Assembly: GCA_963799245.1 (NCBI GenBank)
Contig: CAWCWN010000007.1
Coordinates: 1-64,000 of the forward strand
DNA: 64,000 bases
Source: CAWCWN01 sp963799245
GTDB lineage: Bacteria; Chloroflexota; Ktedonobacteria; Ktedonobacterales; Ktedonobacteraceae
Direction: 5' to 3'
The notes under the pieces were generated by a model. That model saw only the letters and a list, made by a program, of their open reading frames with translations, was not told where the DNA came from and did not search any database. A program made the translations under genes and the position numbers. Numbering within the stretch: position 1 is the stretch's first letter; every line of letters starts with the position of its first letter. Below, piece by piece: positions 9,178 through 16,954 of this stretch.

Positions 9178-9226
9178 GAAAATAGCGTGATTTAAGGATG
9201 TGATATCGTTCGCGAGCCTGTACACT
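9178..9226 (+). promoter_or_regulatory. Promoter shared with the bPH2-PASTA gene (copy 2)
   Basis: GAAAATAG (9178-9185), 7 bases, TAAGGATGT (9193-9201), 19 bases, TACACT (9221-9226): block order and spacings identical to 7054-7102. The intervening bases differ, which argues for selection on the blocks and not for a recent copy. It lies just upstream of the Ser/Thr kinase. Confidence 0.55.
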
Positions 9227-9251
9227 AGAGAGAGAAGTTCAAATGCTTTAG

Positions 9252-10754
9252 GTGCAGGTAAGCAAAGGTGAAGTTTCTTGGACCTGTATGACCTTGCTGG
9301 AGCAACAGAAAAGGAAGGTATCCACGATTGACATGGGCAAGTTCCTGATATTTGATCACCCTAAGTTTGTCGGATTTATGCGCTGGGCCTTGCTTGCATT
9401 GGAACTAAACTGTCTTTTGTGGTTTCTCTTGAGGTTTAGCGGGGCTGAACAATTGAACTCGCTAACGGCATTCCTCTATCAACTAACCGGCTTCTTGCTT
9501 TACCCGTTTGAACGTCCCGTGCCTGTTGTGCCAGGCCTGGCATTTGATCACAATGGAACTCGCAGCTTTGAATGGGCAACGCTCATAGCTATGTTGGTGT
9601 ACGGCATACTCTTCTATCTGGCCAGGCTGCTCCTGTGTACGATACTTTTGAGCCAGGAGGAGCTCATTCAACAGGCGCAAAGACGTGAAACGAAGCCCGG
9701 GAGAGAAGCTGAGTATAGCGATGATGCACCTGAAAGCAAGCCGCTACAAAAGACTCTCCTTCAGAAGAGAGGCGATCCACGGCCGCAAGAACACCCCCGG
9801 CCATATATGGAACATGAACCTGCATGCATAGTAAGAAGAGAAATCCACACCGACAGTAGCGTGTCTTCTCTTATCGATACTGGGGAGAGAGAAGCTTCCC
9901 TGCTCCAGCAACGGTTTGGTAACCATACACTGATCCGCCAGATTGGACAGGGTGGCTACTCCAACGTCTACCTGGGGATACATAGCTATCTCAACATCGA
10001 AGTAGCTCTCAAGCTCTTAGATCTCTGCCGAGCCAGTGACGATGAGAAGAAGCGCTTCCAGTTTGAAGCACACATACATGCTCAGCTACGGCATAGCCAC
10101 ATCGTGCGAGTCCTGGATTTTGGCTGGGGGAAGAGTACCCCTTTCATGGTGATGGAGTATGCGCCCGGGGGGACTCTGCAAAAATTCTTCCCACCGCAGG
10201 TGCCATTGCCATTACGCGCTATCATGCCTGCCGTCTTGCAGATTGCCAGCGCGTTGAAGTATGTGCACGATCACGGACTGATCCACTGTGACGTCAAGCC
10301 AGAGAATATGCTGCTCGGTCCCGGTAAGGAGGTGTGGCTCGCCGATTTCGGCATTGCCTGCCCTATCACTGCAGCAGGGAGCACTCAATTCAGCGCCAAT
10401 AAGTTAGTCGGCACTCCGCTGTACCTGGCTCCCGAGCAGATCAGTGGCAACCCGCTGCCAGCAAGTGACCAGTACGCTTTAGCTGTAATGGTCTATATAT
10501 GGCTCTGCGGCCAGGTGCCATTCCGGGGCACAAGCCTGCAGGTCTGTCTGCAACATCTGTCGGCGTCTCCGCCGCGCTTGCGCGAGCATGTTTCATCGAT
10601 CTCGCCTGCCGTTGAACAGATTGTGCTGAAGGCTCTTGCCAAGGATCCAAAGCAGCGCTTTGCCCAGGTGCAGGAGTTTGCACATGCTTTGAGACAGGAG
10701 AGCCAGGTAGAAAGTGTCACGATGTTAACGAGAACCATGACACAGGCTCCCTAA
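9252..10754 (+). CDS. Membrane-anchored Ser/Thr protein kinase, 500 aa
   Basis: The N-terminal ~140 residues have hydrophobic segments (MRWALLALELNCLLWFLLRF, LIAMLVYGILFYLARLLLC) with a YggT-like look between them; a polar linker follows, then a Hanks-type kinase domain from about residue 220. Seen: glycine loop (IGQGGYSNVY), catalytic lysine (VALKLL), HCD at 345-347 followed by VKPEN, DFG (ADFGIA) and APE (LAPEQ). HCD replaces the usual HRD, making it a non-RD kinase, which often means activity does not depend on activation-loop phosphorylation. The start is uncertain: GTG 9252 is the longest option; ATG 9288 or 9333 are possible. No PASTA domain of its own, but a PASTA-bearing membrane protein sits upstream under a matching promoter. 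Confidence 0.88.
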   Translation: MQVSKGEVSWTCMTLLEQQKRKVSTIDMGKFLIFDHPKFVGFMRWALLALELNCLLWFLLRFSGAEQLNSLTAFLYQLTGFLLYPFERPVPVVPGLAFDHNGTRSFEWATLIAMLVYGILFYLARLLLCTILLSQEELIQQAQRRETKPGREAEYSDDAPESKPLQKTLLQKRGDPRPQEHPRPYMEHEPACIVRREIHTDSSVSSLIDTGEREASLLQQRFGNHTLIRQIGQGGYSNVYLGIHSYLNIEVALKLLDLCRASDDEKKRFQFEAHIHAQLRHSHIVRVLDFGWGKSTPFMVMEYAPGGTLQKFFPPQVPLPLRAIMPAVLQIASALKYVHDHGLIHCDVKPENMLLGPGKEVWLADFGIACPITAAGSTQFSANKLVGTPLYLAPEQISGNPLPASDQYALAVMVYIWLCGQVPFRGTSLQVCLQHLSASPPRLREHVSSISPAVEQIVLKALAKDPKQRFAQVQEFAHALRQESQVESVTMLTRTMTQAP

Positions 10755-10911
10755 ACACTCCTTTGTTCAAACAGTGTTAATCTGGCAGTTGCTTTAAGTA
10801 TCTGGAGTATAAAAAAGTAGAGAAACATTTCGCTTGCAGGAGTCGTAGTAGCGCGGAAAGATTATAAATGGCTGCTCTCAGCCTGGAAGTGTTCGTTATT
10901 AGGAGGCTCGC

Positions 10912-11313
10912 ATGGATTTCGGAAAATTTCTCTTGCAGTTGCTCGCTGTATGTGCAATATTGATTGTCCTCTATTTCGCGAAAGCAGTCACTTTTCCTGC
11001 CTCACCAGCTGTCATCAGCATTACAAACCTTATTCCCATTAATCTTTTTTTTCTGCTGTTGTCACTAATAATACTGACGCTTATTGGAGGTTTTCTCGGC
11101 AAGGGCATACGCGGTATGAAAGGCCATCTTGATGGGCTTTTGCTCGCCTACTTCTGTGCTTTACTGATCGGAGGGCTATTAGCCCTCTTGACATACTTGA
11201 ATTTTCCTTATTCTCTCCACATCAATTTATCGTGGCTAGGAACAAGCTGGTATGATCCATGGATAGCCGTTTTTCTGGTTGGTGTATCTCTGACGCTGAT
11301 ATTTGTCGTTTGA
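10912..11313 (+). CDS. Hypothetical integral membrane protein, 133 aa
   Basis: TAGGAGG ends 5 bases before the ATG. Four hydrophobic helices are evident: LLAVCAILIVLYFA, ITNLIPINLFFLLLSLIILT, LLLAYFCALLIGGLLALLTY and WIAVFLVGVSLTLIFVV. A KGIRGMKGH loop lies between helices 2 and 3. No family recognised. It lies 157 bases downstream of the kinase in the same direction and may be co-transcribed, although a weak AACACT/AGTGTT stem lies between them. Confidence 0.65.
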   Translation: MDFGKFLLQLLAVCAILIVLYFAKAVTFPASPAVISITNLIPINLFFLLLSLIILTLIGGFLGKGIRGMKGHLDGLLLAYFCALLIGGLLALLTYLNFPYSLHINLSWLGTSWYDPWIAVFLVGVSLTLIFVV

Positions 11314-11380
11314 GACAGACAGGTACTTCCGCGCCACTTTGCCAGCAGAACCACTGACGCTGATTGCATGCCATGGTAGT

Positions 11381-11416
11381 ATTACAGCGTACGCGATGCA
11401 TCGTATACGCTGTAAT
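11381..11416. repeat. 36-bp near-perfect palindrome
   Basis: ATTACAGCGT at the left end and ACGCTGTAAT at the right end are exact inverted copies, with GATGCATC at the centre; a few mismatched bases lie between. It stands 68 bases after the stop of the 133-aa membrane protein. It could terminate that transcript as a hairpin or be a dimeric protein's operator. The remaining sequence up to 11590 shows no gene. Confidence 0.5.
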
Positions 11417-11590
11417 TCGCATGTTGCTACAGTCGAACGGCTGGGCGATCTATTCGCACCAGTCCTCAAGAGGCATCAGCACATCACTTAGCTTTTTGAC
11501 TTCTCGCAAGAGGGGGCCTTTGAGAATCATTGGGAACAATAAGTGTCCGGGCCATCGACAAAATGGTTGGAAAGAGAGCTTTCCGAATAT

Positions 11591-12067
11591 TTACGCTTCT
11601 ACGACGAAGTCTCCCCCCGCTGCAGCTATCGAGAGATAAGTTGGGCGCAAAGGTTCATCAGAGCGGATAAAGGCGTGGAATAGAAATGAGCAACTCAGCC
11701 CGCAATAGAGTAAGCGAGGGCTGGGAAGAGCAAACGTATTATACCCACTCACGAAGGTCCGGCAATCTCCCGTAAGAGAGAGGTTCTCAAACCCCTCAAG
11801 CCTGTTGGACCCATCATATAAATGCACCTCGCTGATATGCCCATCCCCTTGGGGAGTATTGAAAAAGAGAAAGGCCCTGACCAATTGAAGACGCTGGTCG
11901 TTTATGATTACTGGCGTCGGGATAGCAATATGAAACCAACTCTTGGTTCCACGCTGCAGCTGGCACTCCGTACCCCATCCTCGGCGATCCAGAGCTAGAA
12001 GATGCTCTGAATGCTCGACAACAACGGCGTTGCCATGTATCCACATGGCTGTTACAAATGTAGTCAT
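11591..12067 (-). CDS. Uncharacterised protein resembling DUF6623, 158 aa
   Basis: The sequence MWIHGNAVVVEHSEH, then RRGWGTECQLQRGTKSWFH, IAIPTPVIINDQRLQL and a C-terminal ISEVHLYDGSN...FENLSLTGD has the layout I associate with the DUF6623 family, beta-rich proteins of unknown function that often start MWxHGN. I am moderately sure of the family. I start at ATG 12067 because GAGGT lies 8 bases upstream; the longer frame to 12172 has no ribosome binding site and poor composition. Soluble, no signal peptide. It stands alone between unrelated genes. Confidence 0.6.
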   Translation of the reverse strand: MTTFVTAMWIHGNAVVVEHSEHLLALDRRGWGTECQLQRGTKSWFHIAIPTPVIINDQRLQLVRAFLFFNTPQGDGHISEVHLYDGSNRLEGFENLSLTGDCRTFVSGYNTFALPSPRLLYCGLSCSFLFHAFIRSDEPLRPTYLSIAAAGGDFVVEA

Positions 12068-12468
12068 ACAACCGACCTCTGAAATGCACGATGGAGCGGT
12101 GACAAAAAATAGAGCCCATGTGACGCGAACAGCTTCACGAAGCATGCATGCCTTAAGGCTCTTGAACACCACTGTGGCATACTAAAATAGGCAACTATTA
12201 ACATATCTCCATCAGTATAGGTGGTAAAACAAGCTGAGCAAAATCGCTCGCGATTTTAATCATTCTCCACCGTATTATATCTGTTTCGGCAGTGATAGAT
12301 ATGGTATGCTAGAGCCCAGGAGCATATTTCTGATTGCTCGCTGCTCACGGGTAGGTTGTTAACCTGCTACCGAACGAAACTGTCCTTCCTGAAGTCCTAG
12401 GCCTCATAGCAATAGTGGTCCCGTGCCCAACGATCTTCAGATCGTGGCTTCGGGTTGACAGCTCGGTT
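12068..12468. other. Intergenic, small hairpin only
   Basis: AAAATCGC (12240-12247) and GCGATTTT (12250-12257) form a short hairpin that could end the convergent sdh transcript. No protein-like ORF and no recognisable promoter for the 158-aa gene. Confidence 0.3.
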
Positions 12469-12828
12469 TTAATGGATGATGACCCACGTCAGCCACAGGC
12501 CATATCCCACCGTCAGCGCTCCAATCACTGTGAGCGCCTGGCTCAGCCGCTTTTCAGCACGGTTGGAAAGCCCGAAATCCATCAAAATCGCGCGCACACC
12601 GAGCATAGCATGGAAGGTCACGAAAACCAGGAACAGCAATTCAAGCACGAGAAAGATCGGATTGCTCAAGTACGCCACCACATCTGCGAAATTCCGCAGC
12701 CCTCCTCTGGCGATGAAGTGCTGCGCGACGAGATGGATGCCAAGCAATACCAGCAGGCCAACACCACTGCAAACCTGCCAGAGCCAGGTCGAGGTTGCTT
12801 TTGGCTCCTTTGCAAAGGGATTTTCCAT
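12469..12828 (-). CDS. sdhD: Succinate dehydrogenase-type membrane anchor subunit D, 119 aa
   Basis: Three hydrophobic helices are visible (WLWQVCSGVGLLVLLGIHLV, PIFLVLELLFLVFVTFHAMLG, ALTVIGALTVGYGLWLTWV). The pattern GIHLVAQHF followed by GLRNFADVVAYL fits SdhD anchors, with histidines suited to haem b binding. It would pass electrons from the Fe-S subunit to quinone together with SdhC, which lies 3 bases upstream in the operon. It is last of four co-directional genes; the first encodes a GlpA-like flavoprotein, not SdhA. Confidence 0.85.
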   Translation of the reverse strand: MENPFAKEPKATSTWLWQVCSGVGLLVLLGIHLVAQHFIARGGLRNFADVVAYLSNPIFLVLELLFLVFVTFHAMLGVRAILMDFGLSNRAEKRLSQALTVIGALTVGYGLWLTWVIIH

Positions 12829-12831
12829 GAC

Positions 12832-13221
12832 TTAACCTCCGAAGATCTTCAGCGCCGCTGCTCCCAGTGCGACGACGGCTGCAAGCATCAGGATGCCGAA
12901 AAGTGCCTTTTGAGCCTTGACACCTACGTCAAAGCCTGTCAGCGCCACGCGCAGACCATTGAGCCCGTGAATGAGGACACCGGCAATTAAAATGACTTCG
13001 AGCGCCAGGACGTAAGGCGAACGCGCCAGCGACACAAAGGCATTCCACGAGCCTGGACCACGCGTCAAGAGGCTCAGCACGGCCAGGTGCAGGTACAGGT
13101 AGACCACCAGTCCAATGCCGGTGATGCGATTGAGGGCGTATGCCCACATACCCAGCTTGCGCCGCCGTATGTCGAACCAGCGGCCCGCCCGGCGTACTTT
13201 GGGATAATTGAGTGTCGCCAT
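12832..13221 (-). CDS. sdhC: Succinate dehydrogenase-type cytochrome b subunit C, 129 aa
   Basis: Begins with a basic cytoplasmic stretch (VRRAGRWFDIRRRKLG) and then has three transmembrane helices. NRITGIGLVVYLYLHLAVLS in the first helix is the SdhC signature: the (S/T)G motif is near the quinone site and the histidine is a haem ligand candidate. LIHGLNGLRVAL carries a second conserved His. The length is normal for the family. Gaps of 2 and 3 bases to sdhB and sdhD indicate one transcript. Confidence 0.88.
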   Translation of the reverse strand: MATLNYPKVRRAGRWFDIRRRKLGMWAYALNRITGIGLVVYLYLHLAVLSLLTRGPGSWNAFVSLARSPYVLALEVILIAGVLIHGLNGLRVALTGFDVGVKAQKALFGILMLAAVVALGAAALKIFGG

Positions 13222-13223
13222 CG

Positions 13224-13994
13224 TTACCTTCTCCTTCTCTTCTTACTGAAGCGCTGCGCGATGAGTTCGCGGCGCAGCGCCATTATCTTGCCCACCGGAT
13301 CAACAGCCTGCGGACAAGCCTCCAAGCATTCGAAGGCGCTGTGACAGCGCCACACTCCGTGCTCGCCATTCGCCAGCGCCAGCAAGCGCGCCTTTTCTTG
13401 CGGATCATCGGTTTTGTCAAGGGCGCGATATATCGCCGCCAGGGCTGCCGGCCCCAGAAACCTGTCGTCGGCTGCCATCGTTGGACAGGCGCTCATGCAG
13501 ATGCCGCACTCAATGCAATTCTCGAAGCGGTTGAAGCGCGACAGATTATCAGGCCGTTCGACCGCTTTGGGCTGCACCCCCGCGGGCAGGTCGTCGACGG
13601 TCAGTGGTAGAGTCGGCTCGGCGTCGCAGGTGATCGCCATATTTGCTGCCGACAGGCGCTGGAAAAAGCCACTAACATCCACGACCAGGTCGCTGATGAT
13701 CGGAAAGTTGCGCAGCGGATCGAGGCGCAGCGGACTGTGCCCGTCCCATTCATCGGCCACGCGCGCGATGCAGGGAAGCTTTTCGGCGCCATTGATGCGT
13801 AGAGCGCACGAACCGCAAGAGGAGTGGTGGCAGGCGCGGCGAAAGGTAAGGCTGCGATCATGCTTGGCCCAGACGACATCGATGGCATCGATCACATGCG
13901 CCGTGTCTGCTACCCGCACGGTGAATGTATCGTAATGGGGCTGTTTACCTTCCTTGTAGCGAAAAATTTGCAGCGGAACTTCGAGCGTTTTCAT
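13224..13994 (-). CDS. sdhB: Succinate dehydrogenase/fumarate reductase-type iron-sulfur subunit, 256 aa
   Basis: The N-terminal plant-type ferredoxin domain has the [2Fe-2S] cysteines in CHHSSCGSCAL plus a later Cys (EKLPC). The C-terminal domain has [4Fe-4S] CIECGICMSACP and the [3Fe-4S]-type set CHSAFECLEACPQ. This is the complete SdhB/FrdB electron chain. I start at ATG 13994 (MKTLEVPLQIFRY): GAGG precedes it, and the 20 residues upstream overlap the flavoprotein gene's end without resembling the family. The partner flavoprotein in this operon is GlpA-like, so the electron donor may not be succinate. Confidence 0.9.
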   Translation of the reverse strand: MKTLEVPLQIFRYKEGKQPHYDTFTVRVADTAHVIDAIDVVWAKHDRSLTFRRACHHSSCGSCALRINGAEKLPCIARVADEWDGHSPLRLDPLRNFPIISDLVVDVSGFFQRLSAANMAITCDAEPTLPLTVDDLPAGVQPKAVERPDNLSRFNRFENCIECGICMSACPTMAADDRFLGPAALAAIYRALDKTDDPQEKARLLALANGEHGVWRCHSAFECLEACPQAVDPVGKIMALRRELIAQRFSKKRRRR

Positions 13995-14002
13995 AGCAGA
14001 CC

Positions 14003-15160
14003 TCACTGGTAGAATAAACGATACGAGGCGAGCGGTACATCGCGCGTGCGACATACTGCTTCGCTGCCAAGCTTGTGGCAGACGATATCGGCGACACGCT
14101 CAGCCATCGCCCGCGCGGTCGTTGTCTTCCCCCCGGCGATCGTGACGAAGCCATTTACACCGTCGTGCGCGTGATCAAAGCACTCGAAGGTGCGGCTCAC
14201 TTCGCGCGCATCCGCACTGCCCCTGGCAATCAAGGGGCGAGCGACAGCCATTCTCGCACGCATGGGTATTTTTCGGACGGTGGGCAGCAGTTGCTCCCCC
14301 TGGTCGATCATCCGTGCCACGTGCTCGGGCGGGATCGGGATCAAGTCTGGATCTTCGACCACCCAGGAGGTGGTGCCGATGGTCGAGGTCGCGCGCTGGG
14401 GCACGATGATATCGCCATCGGACGGCTTGTTGAGGCGGTTCAAAACCATATTGCTGAGTCGACAGTCGAGCGTGACCATCACACCTGCCGTTGGCGTCTC
14501 AGGGACCTGCACGCCCGCCTGGGCGGCGATTTCCGCCGCCCAGGGACCGGCCGCGTTGACGATCAGATCTGCCCCCATGGTTTCACTTTTACCCGTCCGA
14601 CGGTCCCTGACCTTCACGCCCGTCACGCTCTGTCCTGAACAGAGGATATCGGTTACTTCCGTGTACCTGTGCACGACGGCGCCGTTCAGACGCGCCGTCA
14701 TGAGGAAGGCAAGGCAAAAACGGAAAGGCTCGAACACGCCATCAGGGATCTGCACCGCGGCAAGCAACCTGGGATTCAGGAAAGGTTCCATTTCAAGCGC
14801 ATGCTTGATGGAAATTTCATGGGCGGGGATATGGCAAACTGCGCAGCCCTCCAGAAATCGCTCTTTGAAGGCGAGATCAGCTTCCGAGAGAGCAACGAAG
14901 AGGCCGTCGTTCAATTCCAGCAGATCCGGCATGATGCTGCGCAGGGTCGTATTCTCTTCGATGCACTCAATGGCGGATTCTTGATCTGTGACGCAATAGC
15001 GGCCACCTGAATGAAGCAGGCAGTGATTGCGGCCCGTCGTGCCAGATGCCACTTCCCCCCGCTCGAGGACGGTGACGCGTAAGCCGCGCAACGCCAGGTC
15101 GTGCGCCGTCGCCGCACCGGTAGATCCGGCACCTATCACTATGACATGTGATTTAGACAT
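14003..15160 (-). CDS. GlpA/GlpD-type FAD-dependent dehydrogenase (glycerol-3-phosphate dehydrogenase-like), 385 aa
   Basis: The N-terminus has the FAD Rossmann motif GAGSTGAATAHDLALRG followed by ER; GTTGRNHCLLHSGGRY and the late GGKTTTARAMAE segment are typical of GlpA/GlpD-type glycerol-3-phosphate dehydrogenases of the DAO fold. At 385 aa it lacks the C-terminal Fe-S (BFD-like) extension of GlpA and the helical tail of GlpD. GGAGGT lies 4 bases from the ATG. It is first in an operon with sdhB, sdhC and sdhD and sits where sdhA would be expected, suggesting a membrane enzyme that feeds electrons from this flavoprotein through SdhB to quinone. The substrate could be glycerol-3-phosphate or another 2-hydroxy acid. 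A tandem TGTGA-type promoter lies at 15368-15400. Confidence 0.82.
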   Translation of the reverse strand: MSKSHVIVIGAGSTGAATAHDLALRGLRVTVLERGEVASGTTGRNHCLLHSGGRYCVTDQESAIECIEENTTLRSIMPDLLELNDGLFVALSEADLAFKERFLEGCAVCHIPAHEISIKHALEMEPFLNPRLLAAVQIPDGVFEPFRFCLAFLMTARLNGAVVHRYTEVTDILCSGQSVTGVKVRDRRTGKSETMGADLIVNAAGPWAAEIAAQAGVQVPETPTAGVMVTLDCRLSNMVLNRLNKPSDGDIIVPQRATSTIGTTSWVVEDPDLIPIPPEHVARMIDQGEQLLPTVRKIPMRARMAVARPLIARGSADAREVSRTFECFDHAHDGVNGFVTIAGGKTTTARAMAERVADIVCHKLGSEAVCRTRDVPLASYRLFYQ

Positions 15161-15367
15161 TGGTTACCTCCGGCTGTCATAGCCTTTCTTCGCCGGACCT
15201 TCCTCCCAGAACGTCGAGCGCCCCGGCGCAGCATGACAACCGGGGTTAGTCATAATTCTCCCCGCAGAGATCGCCTTACAACGATGAATGGCAACCTCTG
15301 CGTGGCATCCCTACGGCAAAGTTCGACAGCTCATCCTGTCGCCTTGCACCTTGCTCCACCGTACCTA

Positions 15368-15400
15368 ATACTAGCAGTCGATCCTCACATTGAAGTCACG
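15368..15400 (-). promoter_or_regulatory. Tandem TGTGA promoter for the GlpA-like/Sdh operon
   Basis: On the minus strand: CGTGAC, 5 bases, TGTGAG, 10 bases, TAGTAT. The hexamers are near consensus; the -10 box is a weak match. About 200 bases separate it from the flavoprotein start. Confidence 0.45.
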
Positions 15401-15521
15401 GTCGGTCTCCTCGCCATCTCGGAGCGATCACAAGGGGCCAGGATGTCCTTGCGCACCGACCATCTCTCCAGCGACGCCAGTTTGCGCGCTGTGTACGAAA
15501 TGTGAGGAGAGGGCAGCGCGC

Positions 15522-15554
15522 CGAGACCGCGCTGTGATTTCAGGACGCTATCCT
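15522..15554 (+). promoter_or_regulatory. Tandem TGTGA promoter for the nitroreductase operon
   Basis: CGAGAC, 5 bases, TGTGAT, 10 bases, TATCCT. The stretch GGACGCTATCCTTT around the -10 is also found at the PP2C promoter (28039-28071), an independent match. About 75 bases upstream of the 68-aa gene. Confidence 0.55.
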
Positions 15555-15628
15555 TTTCTCTAACGAAAGCCGGCTTGGAGTACGTTTCTTGCACCACCGG
15601 GGCTGTGCGCCCGCCGAGGAGGGTCCTG

Positions 15629-15835
15629 ATGAATCAGAATCGCATAAATCACGAAGAAGCTTTTGAGATGTTGCAGAGGTCGGGGTTTTCTACGCAAGCA
15701 ATCAATTTGTTATGGAGGCTGCGCAGAGCCTACGCTGACAGAGGCGAGATGGATCAGGCTGCGCTCGACCTGCGCCACCTGCAGTTCGCCCGCTGGCTGG
15801 TCGAGACCGGCAGGCTGACAGAGCAGCTGGACTGA
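15629..15835 (+). CDS. Small hypothetical protein, 68 aa
   Basis: GAGGAGG lies 6 bases before ATG 15629; the peptide starts MNQNRINHEEAFEMLQRSG. It is a charged, helical soluble protein (INLLWRLRRAYADRGEMDQAALDLRHLQFARWLVE) of unknown family. The longer frame from 15575 lacks a ribosome binding site. It ends 24 bases before the nitroreductase and shares its promoter, so the two are probably one operon. A helper or regulatory role is possible but unsupported. Confidence 0.65.
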   Translation: MNQNRINHEEAFEMLQRSGFSTQAINLLWRLRRAYADRGEMDQAALDLRHLQFARWLVETGRLTEQLD

Positions 15836-15859
15836 AGCAGGCCATGGAAGGAGATCAGC

Positions 15860-16885
15860 ATGTCTACCATGCATCCACATCCCTGGGATGTCTGTGAAAC
15901 GGATTTTCCTGTCGAGGCAACGCCGGCCGAGCAACTCTGCTTCCTGCTCACCTATGCTGTCCTCGCCCCTTCCACTCATAACTCGCAGCCCTGGCTGTTC
16001 AGGATTGAGACTGATCGGGTTGAACTGTACGCGGATCGGACACGCGCGCTGCCCGTCATCGACCCCGATGACCGCGAATTAACCATCAGTTGCGGCGCCG
16101 CACTCTTTCATCTGCGCATAGCTCTGCGACACTTCGGATACGTGGGAACGGTCACAACCCTTCCCGATCGTGATGACCCGGATCTCCTGGCCAGCCTCCA
16201 GCTTGGCGCTCGCAGAGAGGCGACGCCAGAAGAGCAGGCCCTCTTCGCCGCCATCACCACCCGGCGAACCAACCGCCAGGCGTTTGAGCAGCGCCAGGTG
16301 GCGGCCGATGTGCTCACCTCCCTGCAGGAGGCGGCGCACGCGGAAGGAGCCTGGCTCTCCATCGTGCAGGGGGAGGAGGAGCGCACCGCCGTGGCCGGCC
16401 TGATTGCCCTGGGCGATCAAATGCAATGGGAGGATAAACACTTTCGTCGCGAGCTGCTGGCCTGGGCCCGCCCCAGCCGTCGTCAGCGCCAGGATGGGAT
16501 CCCAGGATACGCGCTCAACTTCCGCGAGCTGATCTCCCAGGTGTACCTGAGGGCCGGGCGCAGCTTCGATCTGGGCGATGGGCAGGCGGCCAGCACTCGC
16601 CAGCTAGCCACGGGATCCCCTGCGCTGATGGTGCTGGGGACAGATGTAGATACGGCCTACGACTGGCTGATAGCCGGGCAGGCCTTAGCACACGTGCTCC
16701 TGTATGCGCGCTCGCGAGGGATCTGGGCGTCGTTCTTAAATCAAGCAGTTGAGGTCCCTGATGTGCGGCATATGCTCCACCGGACGCTAGAGCGAGCAGG
16801 CTTCCCGCAGCTGATTGTGCGCATGGGCTACGGGCCAGAGGTTGCGCCCACACCCCGTCGCAGCGTGAGCGAGGTACTCCTGTAA
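15860..16885 (+). CDS. Acg-family nitroreductase-like protein, 341 aa
   Basis: Internally repeated nitroreductase fold with LTYAVLAPSTHNSQPWLF (FMN-binding start), RTNRQAFEQR in the second half, and the late WASFLNQAVEVPDV and LIVRMGYG segments. This matches the Acg-like FMN proteins, a class in which mycobacterial Acg (Rv2032) is hypoxia-induced and may sequester FMN without being a true reductase. AAGGAG lies 7 bases upstream of the ATG. Second gene of a two-gene operon behind the tandem TGTGA promoter at 15522-15554. The family is clear; substrate and activity are not. Confidence 0.85.
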   Translation: MSTMHPHPWDVCETDFPVEATPAEQLCFLLTYAVLAPSTHNSQPWLFRIETDRVELYADRTRALPVIDPDDRELTISCGAALFHLRIALRHFGYVGTVTTLPDRDDPDLLASLQLGARREATPEEQALFAAITTRRTNRQAFEQRQVAADVLTSLQEAAHAEGAWLSIVQGEEERTAVAGLIALGDQMQWEDKHFRRELLAWARPSRRQRQDGIPGYALNFRELISQVYLRAGRSFDLGDGQAASTRQLATGSPALMVLGTDVDTAYDWLIAGQALAHVLLYARSRGIWASFLNQAVEVPDVRHMLHRTLERAGFPQLIVRMGYGPEVAPTPRRSVSEVLL

Positions 16886-16913
16886 AAGGAGCCAAAACAT
16901 GTTTAAATGTATC

Positions 16914-16954
16914 AGGAATGGCCCGCCGGTGAATTTCGCCAGGGGGCCATTCCT
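16914..16954. terminator. Inverted repeat between convergent genes
   Basis: AGGAATGGCCC (16914-16924) and GGGCCATTCCT (16944-16954) are perfect inverted copies with a 19-base loop. It sits between the nitroreductase and acuC ends, with the right arm overlapping the acuC stop codon. A bidirectional terminator is likely; there is no clear uridine run. Confidence 0.5.

Noticed and set aside
14190..14984. A 264-aa plus-strand ORF opposite the GlpA-like gene
   Set aside because: A shadow ORF with no ribosome binding site and no family features.
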